Shown here in pieces: positions 32,955 through 41,814 of a stretch of DNA of 64,000 bases. The position numbers and the translations under genes are program-made. Source of the DNA: Bradyrhizobium sp. CB1650. Lineage in GTDB: Bacteria > Pseudomonadota > Alphaproteobacteria > Rhizobiales > Xanthobacteraceae. Where the stretch lies: NCBI RefSeq assembly GCF_029761915.1, contig NZ_CP121695.1, forward strand, positions 124,001-188,000, read 5' to 3'. Position 1 is the stretch's first letter, and every line of letters starts with the position of its first letter. The notes below the pieces were generated by a model. It was not told where the DNA came from and did not search any database. It saw only the letters and a program-made list of their open reading frames with translations.

Positions 32955-34790
32955 ATGGCCGCTGCAACGAACGGCAAGGGCAACGGCGCTCCCGCCACCA
33001 ACGGAAAAGCCTATCCGATCGAAGACCACACCTATGACGTCGTCGTGGTCGGCGCCGGCGGCGCGGGCCTGCGTGCGGTGGTCGGCTGCAGCGAGGCGGG
33101 CTTGCGCACGGCCTGCATCACCAAGGTGTTCCCGACCCGCTCGCACACGGTTGCCGCGCAGGGCGGCATCTCGGCCTCGCTCGGCAACATGCACAAGGAC
33201 GACTGGCGCTGGCACATGTACGACACCGTGAAGGGGTCGGACTGGCTAGGGGACCAGGACGCGATCGAATACATGGTGCGCAACGCGCCCGAGGCGGTCT
33301 ACGAGCTCGAGCATTGGGGCGTGCCGTTCTCGCGCACCGAGGACGGCAAGATCTATCAGCGTCCGTTCGGCGGCATGACCATCGACTTCGGCAAGGGCCA
33401 GGCGCAACGCACCTGCGCCGCCGCCGACCGCACCGGGCATGCGATGCTGCACACGATGTACGGCCAGTCGCTGCGCCACGCGGCAGAATTCTTCATCGAG
33501 TTCTTCGCCATCGACGTGATCATGGACGACCAGGGCGCCTGCCGCGGCGTGATCGCGCTCAAGCTCGACGACGGCACGCTGCACCGCTTCCGCGCCCAGA
33601 CCACGATTCTCGCGACCGGCGGCTACGGCCGCGCCTACGCCTCCTGCACATCGGCGCACACCTGCACCGGCGACGGCGGCGGCATGGTGCTGCGCGCCGG
33701 CCTGCCGATGCAGGACATGGAGTTCGTGCAGTTCCATCCGACCGGCATCTACGGCTCGGGCTGTCTCGTCACCGAGGGCGCGCGCGGCGAAGGCGGCTAT
33801 CTCGTCAACTCCGAGGGCGAGCGCTTCATGGAGCGCTACGCGCCGTCCGCCAAGGACCTCGCCTCACGCGACGTCGTCTCGCGCGCGATGACCATCGAGA
33901 TCCGCGAAGGACGCGGCGTCGGCAAGAAGAAGGATCATATCTTCCTGCATCTCGACCACCTCGATCCCGCGGTGCTGGCCGAGCGACTGCCGGGTATCTC
34001 GGAATCCGCAAAAATCTTCGCCAATGTCGACGTGACCCGGGAGCCGATCCCGATCGTGCCGACCGTGCACTACAACATGGGCGGCATCCCGACGAACTAT
34101 CACGGCGAGGTGCTGACCAAGAAGGACGGCGACGACAACGCGGTGATTCCCGGCCTGATGGCGATCGGCGAGGCCGCCTGCGTCTCCGTGCACGGCGCCA
34201 ACCGCCTCGGCTCCAACTCGCTGATCGACCTCGTGGTGTTCGGCCGTGCCGCCGCGCTGCGCCTGGCCGAGAAGCTCACGCCCAATGGCAAGCAGCCGGA
34301 ACTGCCGGCGAACTCGGCCGAGATGGCGCTCGGCCGCCTCGACCACTACCGCTATGCCTCCGGCGGCACGCCGACCGCGAAGCTGCGGGAGGGCATGCAG
34401 CACGTGATGCAGAACAACTGCGCGGTGTTCCGCACCGGCGAAGTGCTGAGCGAAGGCCAGAACCTGATCCAGAAGGTCCACAGCGGCATCACCGACATCG
34501 CCGTCTCCGACCGCTCGCTGGTATGGAATTCCGACCTCGTCGAGACGCTCGAGTTCGACAATCTGATCTCGCAGGCGGTCGTCACGATGAACTCGGCCGC
34601 CAACCGCACCGAGAGCCGCGGCGCGCATGCCCGTGAAGACTTCGCCGAGCGCGACGACAAGAACTGGATGAAGCACACGCTGGCCTGGCTGGACGACGCC
34701 GGCAAGGTCAGGATCGAGTACCGTCCGGTGCACAACTACACCATGACCAACGACGTGCAGTACATTCCGCCCAAGGCGCGCGTGTATTGA
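32955..34790 (+). CDS. sdhA: Succinate dehydrogenase flavoprotein subunit SdhA
   Basis: Catalytic FAD subunit that oxidises succinate to fumarate. The protein has 611 residues. The FAD fold [16 protein letters not shown], the covalent-FAD histidine in [10 protein letters not shown], the substrate loop [10 protein letters not shown] and [10 protein letters not shown], and the later [11 protein letters not shown] are visible. Confidence 0.98.
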   Translation: MAAATNGKGNGAPATNGKAYPIEDHTYDVVVVGAGGAGLRAVVGCSEAGLRTACITKVFPTRSHTVAAQGGISASLGNMHKDDWRWHMYDTVKGSDWLGDQDAIEYMVRNAPEAVYELEHWGVPFSRTEDGKIYQRPFGGMTIDFGKGQAQRTCAAADRTGHAMLHTMYGQSLRHAAEFFIEFFAIDVIMDDQGACRGVIALKLDDGTLHRFRAQTTILATGGYGRAYASCTSAHTCTGDGGGMVLRAGLPMQDMEFVQFHPTGIYGSGCLVTEGARGEGGYLVNSEGERFMERYAPSAKDLASRDVVSRAMTIEIREGRGVGKKKDHIFLHLDHLDPAVLAERLPGISESAKIFANVDVTREPIPIVPTVHYNMGGIPTNYHGEVLTKKDGDDNAVIPGLMAIGEAACVSVHGANRLGSNSLIDLVVFGRAAALRLAEKLTPNGKQPELPANSAEMALGRLDHYRYASGGTPTAKLREGMQHVMQNNCAVFRTGEVLSEGQNLIQKVHSGITDIAVSDRSLVWNSDLVETLEFDNLISQAVVTMNSAANRTESRGAHAREDFAERDDKNWMKHTLAWLDDAGKVRIEYRPVHNYTMTNDVQYIPPKARVY

Positions 34791-34814
34791 TCGAACAGCG
34801 AAGGCCCTTCGAAA

Positions 34815-35597
34815 ATGGTTGAATTCGCACTTCCGAAGAACTCGAAGATCACCGGCGGCAAGACCTGGCCGAAGCCCGCGGGCGCGACCGAGCTTCGCGA
34901 ATTCCGCGTCTACCGCTGGAATCCGGACGACGGCAAGAATCCGAGCATCGACACCTATTACGTCGACACCAACGATTGCGGTCCGATGGTGCTGGACGGC
35001 CTGATCTGGATCAAGAATCACATCGATCCGTCGCTGACCTTCCGCCGCTCCTGCCGCGAAGGCGTCTGCGGCTCCTGCGCGATGAATATCGACGGGCAGA
35101 ACACGCTCGCCTGCACCCGCTCGATGCACGACGTGAAGGACGGCGCGGTGAAGATCAATCCGCTGCCGCACCAACCGGTCGTGAAGGATCTCGTCCCCGA
35201 CCTCACCAATTTCTATGCGCAGTACGCCTCCATCGAGCCGTGGCTGAAGACGACCTCGCCGACGCCGCAGAAGGAATGGCGCCAGAGCCACGAGGACCGC
35301 GAGAAGCTCGACGGCCTCTACGAGTGCATCCTCTGCGCCTGCTGCTCGACCTCGTGCCCGAGCTACTGGTGGAACAGCGAGCGCTATCTCGGCCCGGCCG
35401 CGCTGCTCCAGGCCAACCGCTGGGTCTCCGATTCCCGCGACGAGGCGACTGGCGAGCGGCTCGACAATCTCGAGGACCCGTTCCGGCTCTACCGCTGCCA
35501 CACCATCATGAACTGCGCCAAGGCCTGCCCGAAGGGCCTCAACCCGGCGGAAGCCATCGCCGAGCTCAAGCTCAAGATGGTCGAGCGGCAGGTCTAG
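34815..35597 (+). CDS. sdhB: Succinate dehydrogenase iron-sulfur subunit SdhB
   Basis: Electron-transfer subunit of complex II. The protein has 260 residues. The [2Fe-2S] cysteines are in [13 protein letters not shown] and the later LAC; the [4Fe-4S] site is [12 protein letters not shown]; the [3Fe-4S] site is [17 protein letters not shown]. Last gene of sdhCDAB, 24 bp after sdhA. Confidence 0.98.
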   Translation: MVEFALPKNSKITGGKTWPKPAGATELREFRVYRWNPDDGKNPSIDTYYVDTNDCGPMVLDGLIWIKNHIDPSLTFRRSCREGVCGSCAMNIDGQNTLACTRSMHDVKDGAVKINPLPHQPVVKDLVPDLTNFYAQYASIEPWLKTTSPTPQKEWRQSHEDREKLDGLYECILCACCSTSCPSYWWNSERYLGPAALLQANRWVSDSRDEATGERLDNLEDPFRLYRCHTIMNCAKACPKGLNPAEAIAELKLKMVERQV

Positions 35598-35662
35598 GCC
35601 TCCCACATTTCGATCCCCCGGCTGGAGCGGCCGGGGCACGCCATGGCCCGCGCCAGTTTGCG

Positions 35663-35699
35663 GAGGATTGCCCGGAACCCGCGTCGCGGGCGAATCCTC
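35663..35699 (+). other. Hairpin downstream of sdhB
   Basis: GAGGATT and AATCCTC with inner GCCCG/CGGGC form a strong, slightly bulged stem 66 bp after sdhB. No T-run follows on the plus strand, so it may be an RNA 3' end stabiliser or a processing site rather than an intrinsic terminator. Confidence 0.45.
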
Positions 35700-35786
35700 G
35701 GACCACAACCAAAGGTTCCCGTCACAAGCCGCTTCCTTCCTTACGGGAAATTCAAGTAAGCTCGCCCGTCAGGGACCGGAGCGACT

Positions 35787-37925
35787 GTGCAGGGCGCGCA
35801 ACGCAACTCGCTGAGGCTGTTGCAGTGGATGATGGTGGCATCCCTGGCCCTGCCGGTTGCGTTGTTCGTGATCGCCTCCGCCATCTCCCACAGCTCGACC
35901 AGGGACATCGCCGACCGCGAGATCGAGCGCACGCTCGATGTCGCGCATGAGCACGCGCTCAAGGTGTTCGAGACCATCGATCGCAGCCTCGCCGAGCTCA
36001 ACGAGGTGGTGCGCGGCATTCCCGACGAGGTCATCCGCTCGCGCGAGCCGGCGCTGCACCGGCGCCTGAAGCGGCTGACCGATTCGCTGCCGCAGCTCAA
36101 ATCGGCGTGGATTTTCGACGCGGAGGGACGATCACTGGTCAACAGCCTCGCCTCGCCGCCACCGGAGCTCACCTTCGCCGACCGGGATTACTTCTATGCC
36201 CATGTCGATCAGAACATCGGCACCTTCATCGGCACGCCGCTGACGCCGCGTGCACCCTACCTGGGAGCGCGCTTCTTCGGGATGAGCCGCCGCCGCGATT
36301 CCGATGATGGCCGCTTCATCGGCGTGATTCAGGCCTCCGTCCTGCCGGAATATTTCGAGAGCTTCTACGCCCGGATCGGCTCCGAGCCCGGCAGCTTCTT
36401 CGCGATGGGCCGCACCGACGGCGTGGTGCTGGCGCATTTCCCGCGGCTCGATCGCGATGTCTGGCTCGACCCGGGCGGACCGGTCGGCCAGAAAATCGCA
36501 GCAAGCCCCGAGCACGGCCTCATCACCATCGCCTGGCCCTCGGACGGAATCGAGCGCCGCATCGGCTACCGGCGCGTCGCGGAATATCCGATCTATGTCA
36601 GCGCCGGACTCGAGACCTCGGCGATCCGCGCGCGCTGGTTTGCCTCCATGGGCCAGCATCTGGTGTTCGGTGTTCCCGCAACCGCGCTCCTGTTCCTTCT
36701 GCTCGCGCTGGCGTTCCGGCGCACCCAGCATCTGCAGGCCGAAGCGGCGCGGCGGCGGGAGGCCGAGGAGGCGCTCAAGCACAGCCAGCGCCTGGAGGCG
36801 CTCGGACAGCTCACCGGTGGCGTCGCGCACGACTTCAACAACCTGCTCACCGTGATCCGCGCCTCCGTCGACCTATTGAACCGGCCGCAACTGACGGAGG
36901 AACGGCGCCAACGCTACATGACCGCGATCGCGGAGGCGGTCGCGCGCGCCGCCAAGCTGACCTCGCAGCTACTGGCGTTTGCGCGACGCCAGACCTTGAA
37001 GCCGGAGGTGTTCGACATCGGTGCGCGAATGCAGTCACTGCACGACATGCTCGCCACGCTGCTCGGCCCGGCGATCGAGATCACGATGCGGCTGCCGGTG
37101 GAGCCTTGCCTCGTCAATGCCGATGCCGGCCAGTTCGAGACGGCGCTGATCAACATGGCGACCAATGCGCGCGATGCCATGCAGGGCAAGGGCAGGATCG
37201 CCTTTACCGTGCAGACGGCGACAACCATTCCGAACACGCTGGCGCATCCGGCCGGCAGCCAGGGCTTTGTCAGTATCGCGGTCAGCGACACCGGCGTCGG
37301 CATTCCCGCAGGCCAGATCGGACGCATCTTCGAGCCGTTCTTCACCACCAAGCAGGTCGGCCACGGCACCGGTCTCGGCCTGTCGCAGGTGTTCGGCTTC
37401 GCGAGGCAATCCGGCGGTGAAGTGACGGTGGAGAGCGAGGTCGGCCAGGGCAGCACCTTCTTGCTCTATCTGCCGCGCGTGCCGCCCGACCTGCTGCCGC
37501 AGCGACAGGCGCCCAACACCGCACCTGCAGTGACCGGCAGCGGCATCTCGGTGCTGGTGGTCGAGGACAACATCGAGCTTGGCAATTTCGCCGCCGACGG
37601 CCTCACCGAGCTCGGCTACAGCATCACGCTGGTCGACAACGCCACCGACGCACTCGCGGAGCTGGTCGTGGATGGCGATCGCTTCGACGTCGTGTTCTCG
37701 GACGTCGTGATGCCCGGCATGACCGGGCTCGATCTTGCCCAGGCGATCCGTGATCGCGGCATCGGCGTGCCGGTCGTGCTGACCACCGGCTACAGCCAGG
37801 CACTGTCCCAGGACGGTGTCGCGGGCTTCGACCTCGTGCAAAAACCCTATTCGATCGAGGAACTATCGCGCGTGCTGCACCGCGCCGCACGGCTGCGCCG
37901 GGTGCGCGACGGCGCCGCCGAATGA
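35787..37925 (+). CDS. Hybrid sensor histidine kinase/response regulator
   Basis: A 712-residue membrane sensor. Order: transmembrane segment at about 12-33; periplasmic PDC/Cache-type sensor at 35-285; second transmembrane segment at 291-310; HisKA with H-box His348 (LTGGVAHDFNNLLTV); HATPase with N- and G-boxes (NMATNARDAM, DTGVGIPAGQ, GTGLGLSQVFGF); a C-terminal receiver with Asp639 (VFSDVVMPGMTG). The start is GTG at 35787 with GGAG five bases before. Signal and output partner unknown; no separate DNA-binding regulator lies beside it. Confidence 0.9.
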   Translation: MQGAQRNSLRLLQWMMVASLALPVALFVIASAISHSSTRDIADREIERTLDVAHEHALKVFETIDRSLAELNEVVRGIPDEVIRSREPALHRRLKRLTDSLPQLKSAWIFDAEGRSLVNSLASPPPELTFADRDYFYAHVDQNIGTFIGTPLTPRAPYLGARFFGMSRRRDSDDGRFIGVIQASVLPEYFESFYARIGSEPGSFFAMGRTDGVVLAHFPRLDRDVWLDPGGPVGQKIAASPEHGLITIAWPSDGIERRIGYRRVAEYPIYVSAGLETSAIRARWFASMGQHLVFGVPATALLFLLLALAFRRTQHLQAEAARRREAEEALKHSQRLEALGQLTGGVAHDFNNLLTVIRASVDLLNRPQLTEERRQRYMTAIAEAVARAAKLTSQLLAFARRQTLKPEVFDIGARMQSLHDMLATLLGPAIEITMRLPVEPCLVNADAGQFETALINMATNARDAMQGKGRIAFTVQTATTIPNTLAHPAGSQGFVSIAVSDTGVGIPAGQIGRIFEPFFTTKQVGHGTGLGLSQVFGFARQSGGEVTVESEVGQGSTFLLYLPRVPPDLLPQRQAPNTAPAVTGSGISVLVVEDNIELGNFAADGLTELGYSITLVDNATDALAELVVDGDRFDVVFSDVVMPGMTGLDLAQAIRDRGIGVPVVLTTGYSQALSQDGVAGFDLVQKPYSIEELSRVLHRAARLRRVRDGAAE

Positions 37926-37978
37926 ACCGTCGCCCGGAACCACCGGGAACCGTTTGATTTCCCTTGCGTTGTCCGGCC

Positions 37979-39928
37979 ATGCAGAAGCCGGCCGAACGGG
38001 GCGGGAAAGCGCCCATCGTCGAGATCGTCGGCGAGACCGGCGACGAGGTCGCCCCGCCGCCGCCTGAACTGCTCGAGCCCGACCCCGAACTGTCGCCCGA
38101 GGAGGCCGAGCAGGCTCGCAAGGATTATCTGCTCACCCGCTTTTGGATCAGCGCGCGGGGTTTTTGGGGACGTAACGGCGACCGGCTGGCCTGGCCCTTC
38201 TCGATCGGCCTCGGCGCGCTGATCGTCCTGACCATCGGCTTCCAATACGGCATCAACGTCTGGAATCGCGCGATCTTCGACGCGATCGAGAAGCGCGATG
38301 CGCCAACGGTCCTCCATCTCACCGCGCTGTTCTTCCCGCTCGCGATCGGCAGCATCGCGCTCGGGGTAGCTCAGGTGTTCGCGCGCATGGGCATCCAGCG
38401 GCGCTGGCGCGCCTGGCTGACGAGCAGCGTGCTGACGCGCTGGCTCGCCAACGGCCGCTACTATCAGCTCAACCTCGTCGGCGGCGATCACGAGAATCCC
38501 GAATACCGGATCGCCGAGGATCTGCGCGTCGCGACGGACTCGCCGGTCGATTTCCTGGCCGGCGTGACCTCCGCAGTGCTGTCCGCTGTGACCTTCATCG
38601 TCGTGCTCTGGACCATCGGCGGTGCGCTCACCATCACGCTCGGTGGATCGTCGATCACCATTCCCGGCTTCCTCGTGATCGCCGCGATCCTCTACGCCGC
38701 GATCGCATCCGGTTCGATCACGGTGATCGGCCGGCGCTTCGTTCAGGTCTCCGAGGACAAGAACCAGGCCGAGGCGGATTTCCGCTACACGTTGACGCGC
38801 GTACGCGAGCACGGCGAGAGCATCGCGCTGCTCGGCGGCGAGGACGAGGAGCGCGACGGTATCGACCGCAATTTTTCCAGCGTGCTGCGGCAATGGGCCC
38901 GGCTCGCCGGCCAGCACATGCGCACCACGCTGGTGTCGCAGGGCTCCGGCCTCGTTGCGCCCGTCGTGCCGCTCCTGCTCTGCGCGCCCAAATTTCTCGA
39001 CGGCAGCATGACGCTCGGCCAGGTGATGCAGGCCGCCTCCGCCTTCACCATCGTGCAGAGCGCGTTCGGCTGGCTGGTCGACAATTATCCGCGGCTTGCC
39101 GACTGGAACGCCTGCGCGCACCGCATCGCCTCGCTGATGATGTCGCTCGATGGCCTCGAGCGCGCCGAGCAGGGCGACGGCTTCGGCCGCATCAAGTGCG
39201 GCGAGACGAGCAATGAGGCCATGCTGGAGCTGAACGACCTTTCGGTCACGCTCGACGACGGCACCGCCGTCGTCGGCGAGACCGAGGTGGTGATCGAACC
39301 CGGCGAGCGCGTGCTGGTCGCCGGCGAATCCGGTACCGGCAAGAGCACGCTGGTGCGCGCCATCGCAGGCCTGTGGCCTTGGGGCGGCGGCAGCGTCAAC
39401 TTCCATCCCGACCGGCGGCTGTTCATGCTGCCGCAGCGTCCCTACGTACCGTCCGGGTCCTTGCGCCGCGCGGTCGCCTATCCCGGCGCCGCCGACGACT
39501 GGAGCATCGAGGAGATCGGCGAGGCCCTGCACAAGGTCGGCCTCGATCATCTCAAGGAGAGGATCGAGGAGGAGGGTCCGTGGGACCAGACGCTGTCCGG
39601 CGGCGAGAAGCAGCGCCTCGCTTTCGCGCGGCTTCTGCTCCACAGCCCCGACATCGTCGTGCTCGACGAGGCGACCTCGGCGCTCGACGAGAAGAGCCAG
39701 GACAAGATGATGAATATGGTCACCGATGCGCTGCCGAAGGCGACCATCGTCAGCGTCGCGCATCGTATCGAGCTGGAGGCCTTCCACAGCCGCAAGATCG
39801 TGCTGGAGCGCCGCAAGGGCGGCGCAAAACTCGTGAGCGACGTCGCCCTGATCCCGCACAAGGGCAGGCGGAAACTGCTCGGCCGCTTCCTGCACCAACG
39901 GAAGCCTGCGCCGAAAAAGGTGGCGTGA
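37979..39928 (+). CDS. ABC transporter, fused permease and ATPase, YddA/BacA-related type
   Basis: A 649-residue half-transporter. The membrane domain (about 50-390) is of the SbmA/BacA-like ABC_membrane_2 type (NVWNRAIFDAIEKRD, then RWRAWLTSSVLTRWLANGRYYQ). The ATPase has Walker A GESGTGKSTL, a signature LSGGEKQR and Walker B DIVVLDEATSALD. Rhizobial BacA-related transporters import peptides and modify lipid A; vitamin B12 import is another known role. Substrate here unknown. It starts 53 bp after the kinase gene, possibly the same transcript. Confidence 0.85.
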   Translation: MQKPAERGGKAPIVEIVGETGDEVAPPPPELLEPDPELSPEEAEQARKDYLLTRFWISARGFWGRNGDRLAWPFSIGLGALIVLTIGFQYGINVWNRAIFDAIEKRDAPTVLHLTALFFPLAIGSIALGVAQVFARMGIQRRWRAWLTSSVLTRWLANGRYYQLNLVGGDHENPEYRIAEDLRVATDSPVDFLAGVTSAVLSAVTFIVVLWTIGGALTITLGGSSITIPGFLVIAAILYAAIASGSITVIGRRFVQVSEDKNQAEADFRYTLTRVREHGESIALLGGEDEERDGIDRNFSSVLRQWARLAGQHMRTTLVSQGSGLVAPVVPLLLCAPKFLDGSMTLGQVMQAASAFTIVQSAFGWLVDNYPRLADWNACAHRIASLMMSLDGLERAEQGDGFGRIKCGETSNEAMLELNDLSVTLDDGTAVVGETEVVIEPGERVLVAGESGTGKSTLVRAIAGLWPWGGGSVNFHPDRRLFMLPQRPYVPSGSLRRAVAYPGAADDWSIEEIGEALHKVGLDHLKERIEEEGPWDQTLSGGEKQRLAFARLLLHSPDIVVLDEATSALDEKSQDKMMNMVTDALPKATIVSVAHRIELEAFHSRKIVLERRKGGAKLVSDVALIPHKGRRKLLGRFLHQRKPAPKKVA

Positions 39929-40039
39929 CTTCGCAGGCACGCACAGAGCAAGATTCTCTCTGCATCGTCCCGGCGAAGGCCGCGACGACACTGAGATTGC
40001 GGCCCGGATGGAGCGTTGGAGTTGCCGGCAAAACCGGCT

Positions 40040-40897
40040 ATGCATGCGCCGCTTGCAACGAGGACCACCCGCTTGACGCCCGACAACGACCCTTCGCCCG
40101 CCCCGTTCGGCGCGTTCGCGCCGAACGCGACACAGGCTGCGATCATTCGCCTCGCAAAACAATCGGGACTGAGGCGCGGAGCCTTTCGTCCGTGGCTGTC
40201 GCGGCTGGTCAATCTGATGCGCGGCGGTCCCGTCGACGTGACCTATCAGGGCGCCTCGTTCCGCTTCTACCACCAGGGCAGCGCGACCGAACGCGGCGCG
40301 CTGTTCAATCCCGACTACAATCTCGACGAGCTCGACTTCCTGCGCCAGCATACGCCGGCTGGCGGCGTGTTCGTCGACGTCGGCGCCAATGTCGGCACTT
40401 TCGCGCTGGTGATGGCGCGCCAAGTCGGGCCCGCCGGCAAAGTGATCGCGATCGAGCCGCATCCAACGACCTTTGCACGGCTCTCGTTCAACCACGCCGC
40501 ATCGCGCGCAACACAGGTGCGCCTGGTGCAGGCGGCGGCCGGCGACAGCGACGGCGAGCTGATGATCGAGACCGACGGCGGCAATCTCGGCGCCAGCCAC
40601 GTCGTGACCGGTGCAGCCGGCGCCGATGCGATCACGGTCCCGTCGTTGCGCCTGACGCGAATTCTCGACGAAGCCGGCGTCACCAAGGTCGATGCGCTGA
40701 AGATCGACGTCGAAGGTTTCGAGGACCGCGTGCTGATCGGCTTCTTCCGGGATGCGCCGCCCTCATTGTGGCCCCGCGCCGTCGTTATCGAACATCTGTC
40801 ACAAAACGAATGGCGCGAGGATTGTATTGCTGACATGGTCGCGCGCGGCTTCGCGATCACGCGCAAGACCCGGAGCAACACGTTCCTCTCACGCTGA
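40040..40897 (+). CDS. FkbM-family methyltransferase
   Basis: A SAM-dependent methyltransferase of about 285 residues. Motif I is VFVDVGANVGTFALVMARQVG, then VIAIEPHP, and the late KIDVEGFEDRVL is the FkbM signature. The N-terminal 50 residues are low-complexity, and the start is uncertain: ATG at 40040 is used, but TTG at 40073 has a better-spaced GAGG. It follows the ABC transporter by about 110 bp in the same direction. Target may be a sugar or lipid hydroxyl. Confidence 0.8.
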   Translation: MHAPLATRTTRLTPDNDPSPAPFGAFAPNATQAAIIRLAKQSGLRRGAFRPWLSRLVNLMRGGPVDVTYQGASFRFYHQGSATERGALFNPDYNLDELDFLRQHTPAGGVFVDVGANVGTFALVMARQVGPAGKVIAIEPHPTTFARLSFNHAASRATQVRLVQAAAGDSDGELMIETDGGNLGASHVVTGAAGADAITVPSLRLTRILDEAGVTKVDALKIDVEGFEDRVLIGFFRDAPPSLWPRAVVIEHLSQNEWREDCIADMVARGFAITRKTRSNTFLSR

Positions 40898-40918
40898 CGG
40901 CGAACAACGGAGGTTGCG

Positions 40919-41305
40919 ATGATCGATCACCTGGGCTTTCCGGTCTCCGACTATGAGCGTGCCAAGATGTTCTACACCGAAGCGCTGGCGCCGCTCGGCT
41001 ACACCCTGATCATGGAAGTGACGCAGGAGCAGACCGGCCACGATCCGGCCGCGGGTTTCGGCGCCGACGGCAAACCGGATTTCTGGATCGGCGGCGAAGG
41101 CGCGCTGAACAAGCCGGTGCACGTCGCGATCCTGGCCAAGGACCGCGCCACGGTCGATGCGTTCTACAAGGCGGCACTCGCGGCCGGCGGCCGCGACAAC
41201 GGAGCGCCCGGCATTCGCGCGCATTATCATTCGAACTACTACGGGGCCTTCGTGCTCGATCCAGACGGCCACAACATCGAGGCCGTATGCCACACTCCGG
41301 AATAG
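40919..41305 (+). CDS. VOC-family (glyoxalase-fold) protein
   Basis: A 128-residue vicinal-oxygen-chelate protein, MIDHLGFPVSDYERAKMFYTEAL, ending with the metal-site segment VLDPDGHNIEAVCH. His4, His103-type and Glu near the C-terminus could ligate a metal. GGAGG lies before the ATG. Its reaction is unknown; related proteins include dioxygenases, lyases and antibiotic-binding proteins. Confidence 0.85.
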   Translation: MIDHLGFPVSDYERAKMFYTEALAPLGYTLIMEVTQEQTGHDPAAGFGADGKPDFWIGGEGALNKPVHVAILAKDRATVDAFYKAALAAGGRDNGAPGIRAHYHSNYYGAFVLDPDGHNIEAVCHTPE

Positions 41306-41379
41306 CCGGGTTCCGACGCCACGCGAGACGGAACATCGGCGCGGCATCATCGTTGTCGTCCTCTGGACAACCGAACTCG

Positions 41380-41631
41380 ATGGTGCCGATGCCAATCGAA
41401 CCGCCTGAGATTCCGCCGGCGACACCAGGGACTCCGTCGGAGCCGCCGCCGGGGATTCCGCCGGGCAAGCCGCAGCCGGACATTGCGCCGCCGGTACACG
41501 AACCCGATGCACCACCGCAGCCGGATGAATTGCCGCCGCGCATTCCCGAAGAGATTCCACCGCGCGGACCGAACGGACCGCTCACACCAAATCCCGCGAC
41601 GGATGCAAGTTCGCCGCGGGATCACACATGA
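41380..41631 (+). CDS. Small proline-rich protein
   Basis: An 83-residue product with about one third proline in a PPExPP rhythm (PPEIPPATPGTPSEPPPGIP, then PPRIPEEIPPRGPNG). No signal peptide. The start is uncertain: ATGs at 41380 and 41389 both lack a strong ribosome site. Proteins like this recur in Bradyrhizobium, but the composition also makes a chance frame possible. Confidence 0.45.
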   Translation: MVPMPIEPPEIPPATPGTPSEPPPGIPPGKPQPDIAPPVHEPDAPPQPDELPPRIPEEIPPRGPNGPLTPNPATDASSPRDHT

Positions 41632-41814
41632 GGCACCACCACATATGAGGCGATTGCAACCTGCATCTGAATGCGCAATGAACGTCGATCGTGTGACATG
41701 ATTTGCATGCAGAAATAAATCGGGTCGCCACGTCTTCGCCCGCCACAATGCGGCCCAACGCGTATCTGTTCATCACCTGACTTCGTCAAAGAACCTTCCG
41801 GGGAATTTCTCGAC

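Noticed and set aside
33864..35708. A minus-strand open frame of about 600 codons opposite sdhA and sdhB
   Set aside because: Composition shadow of two certain genes; rich in His, Arg, Asp and Val with no motif.
37847..40600. A minus-strand open frame of more than 900 codons opposite the ABC transporter and FkbM genes
   Set aside because: It mirrors the third-position GC bias of the plus-strand genes, has no recognisable domain and lies fully opposite well-supported proteins.
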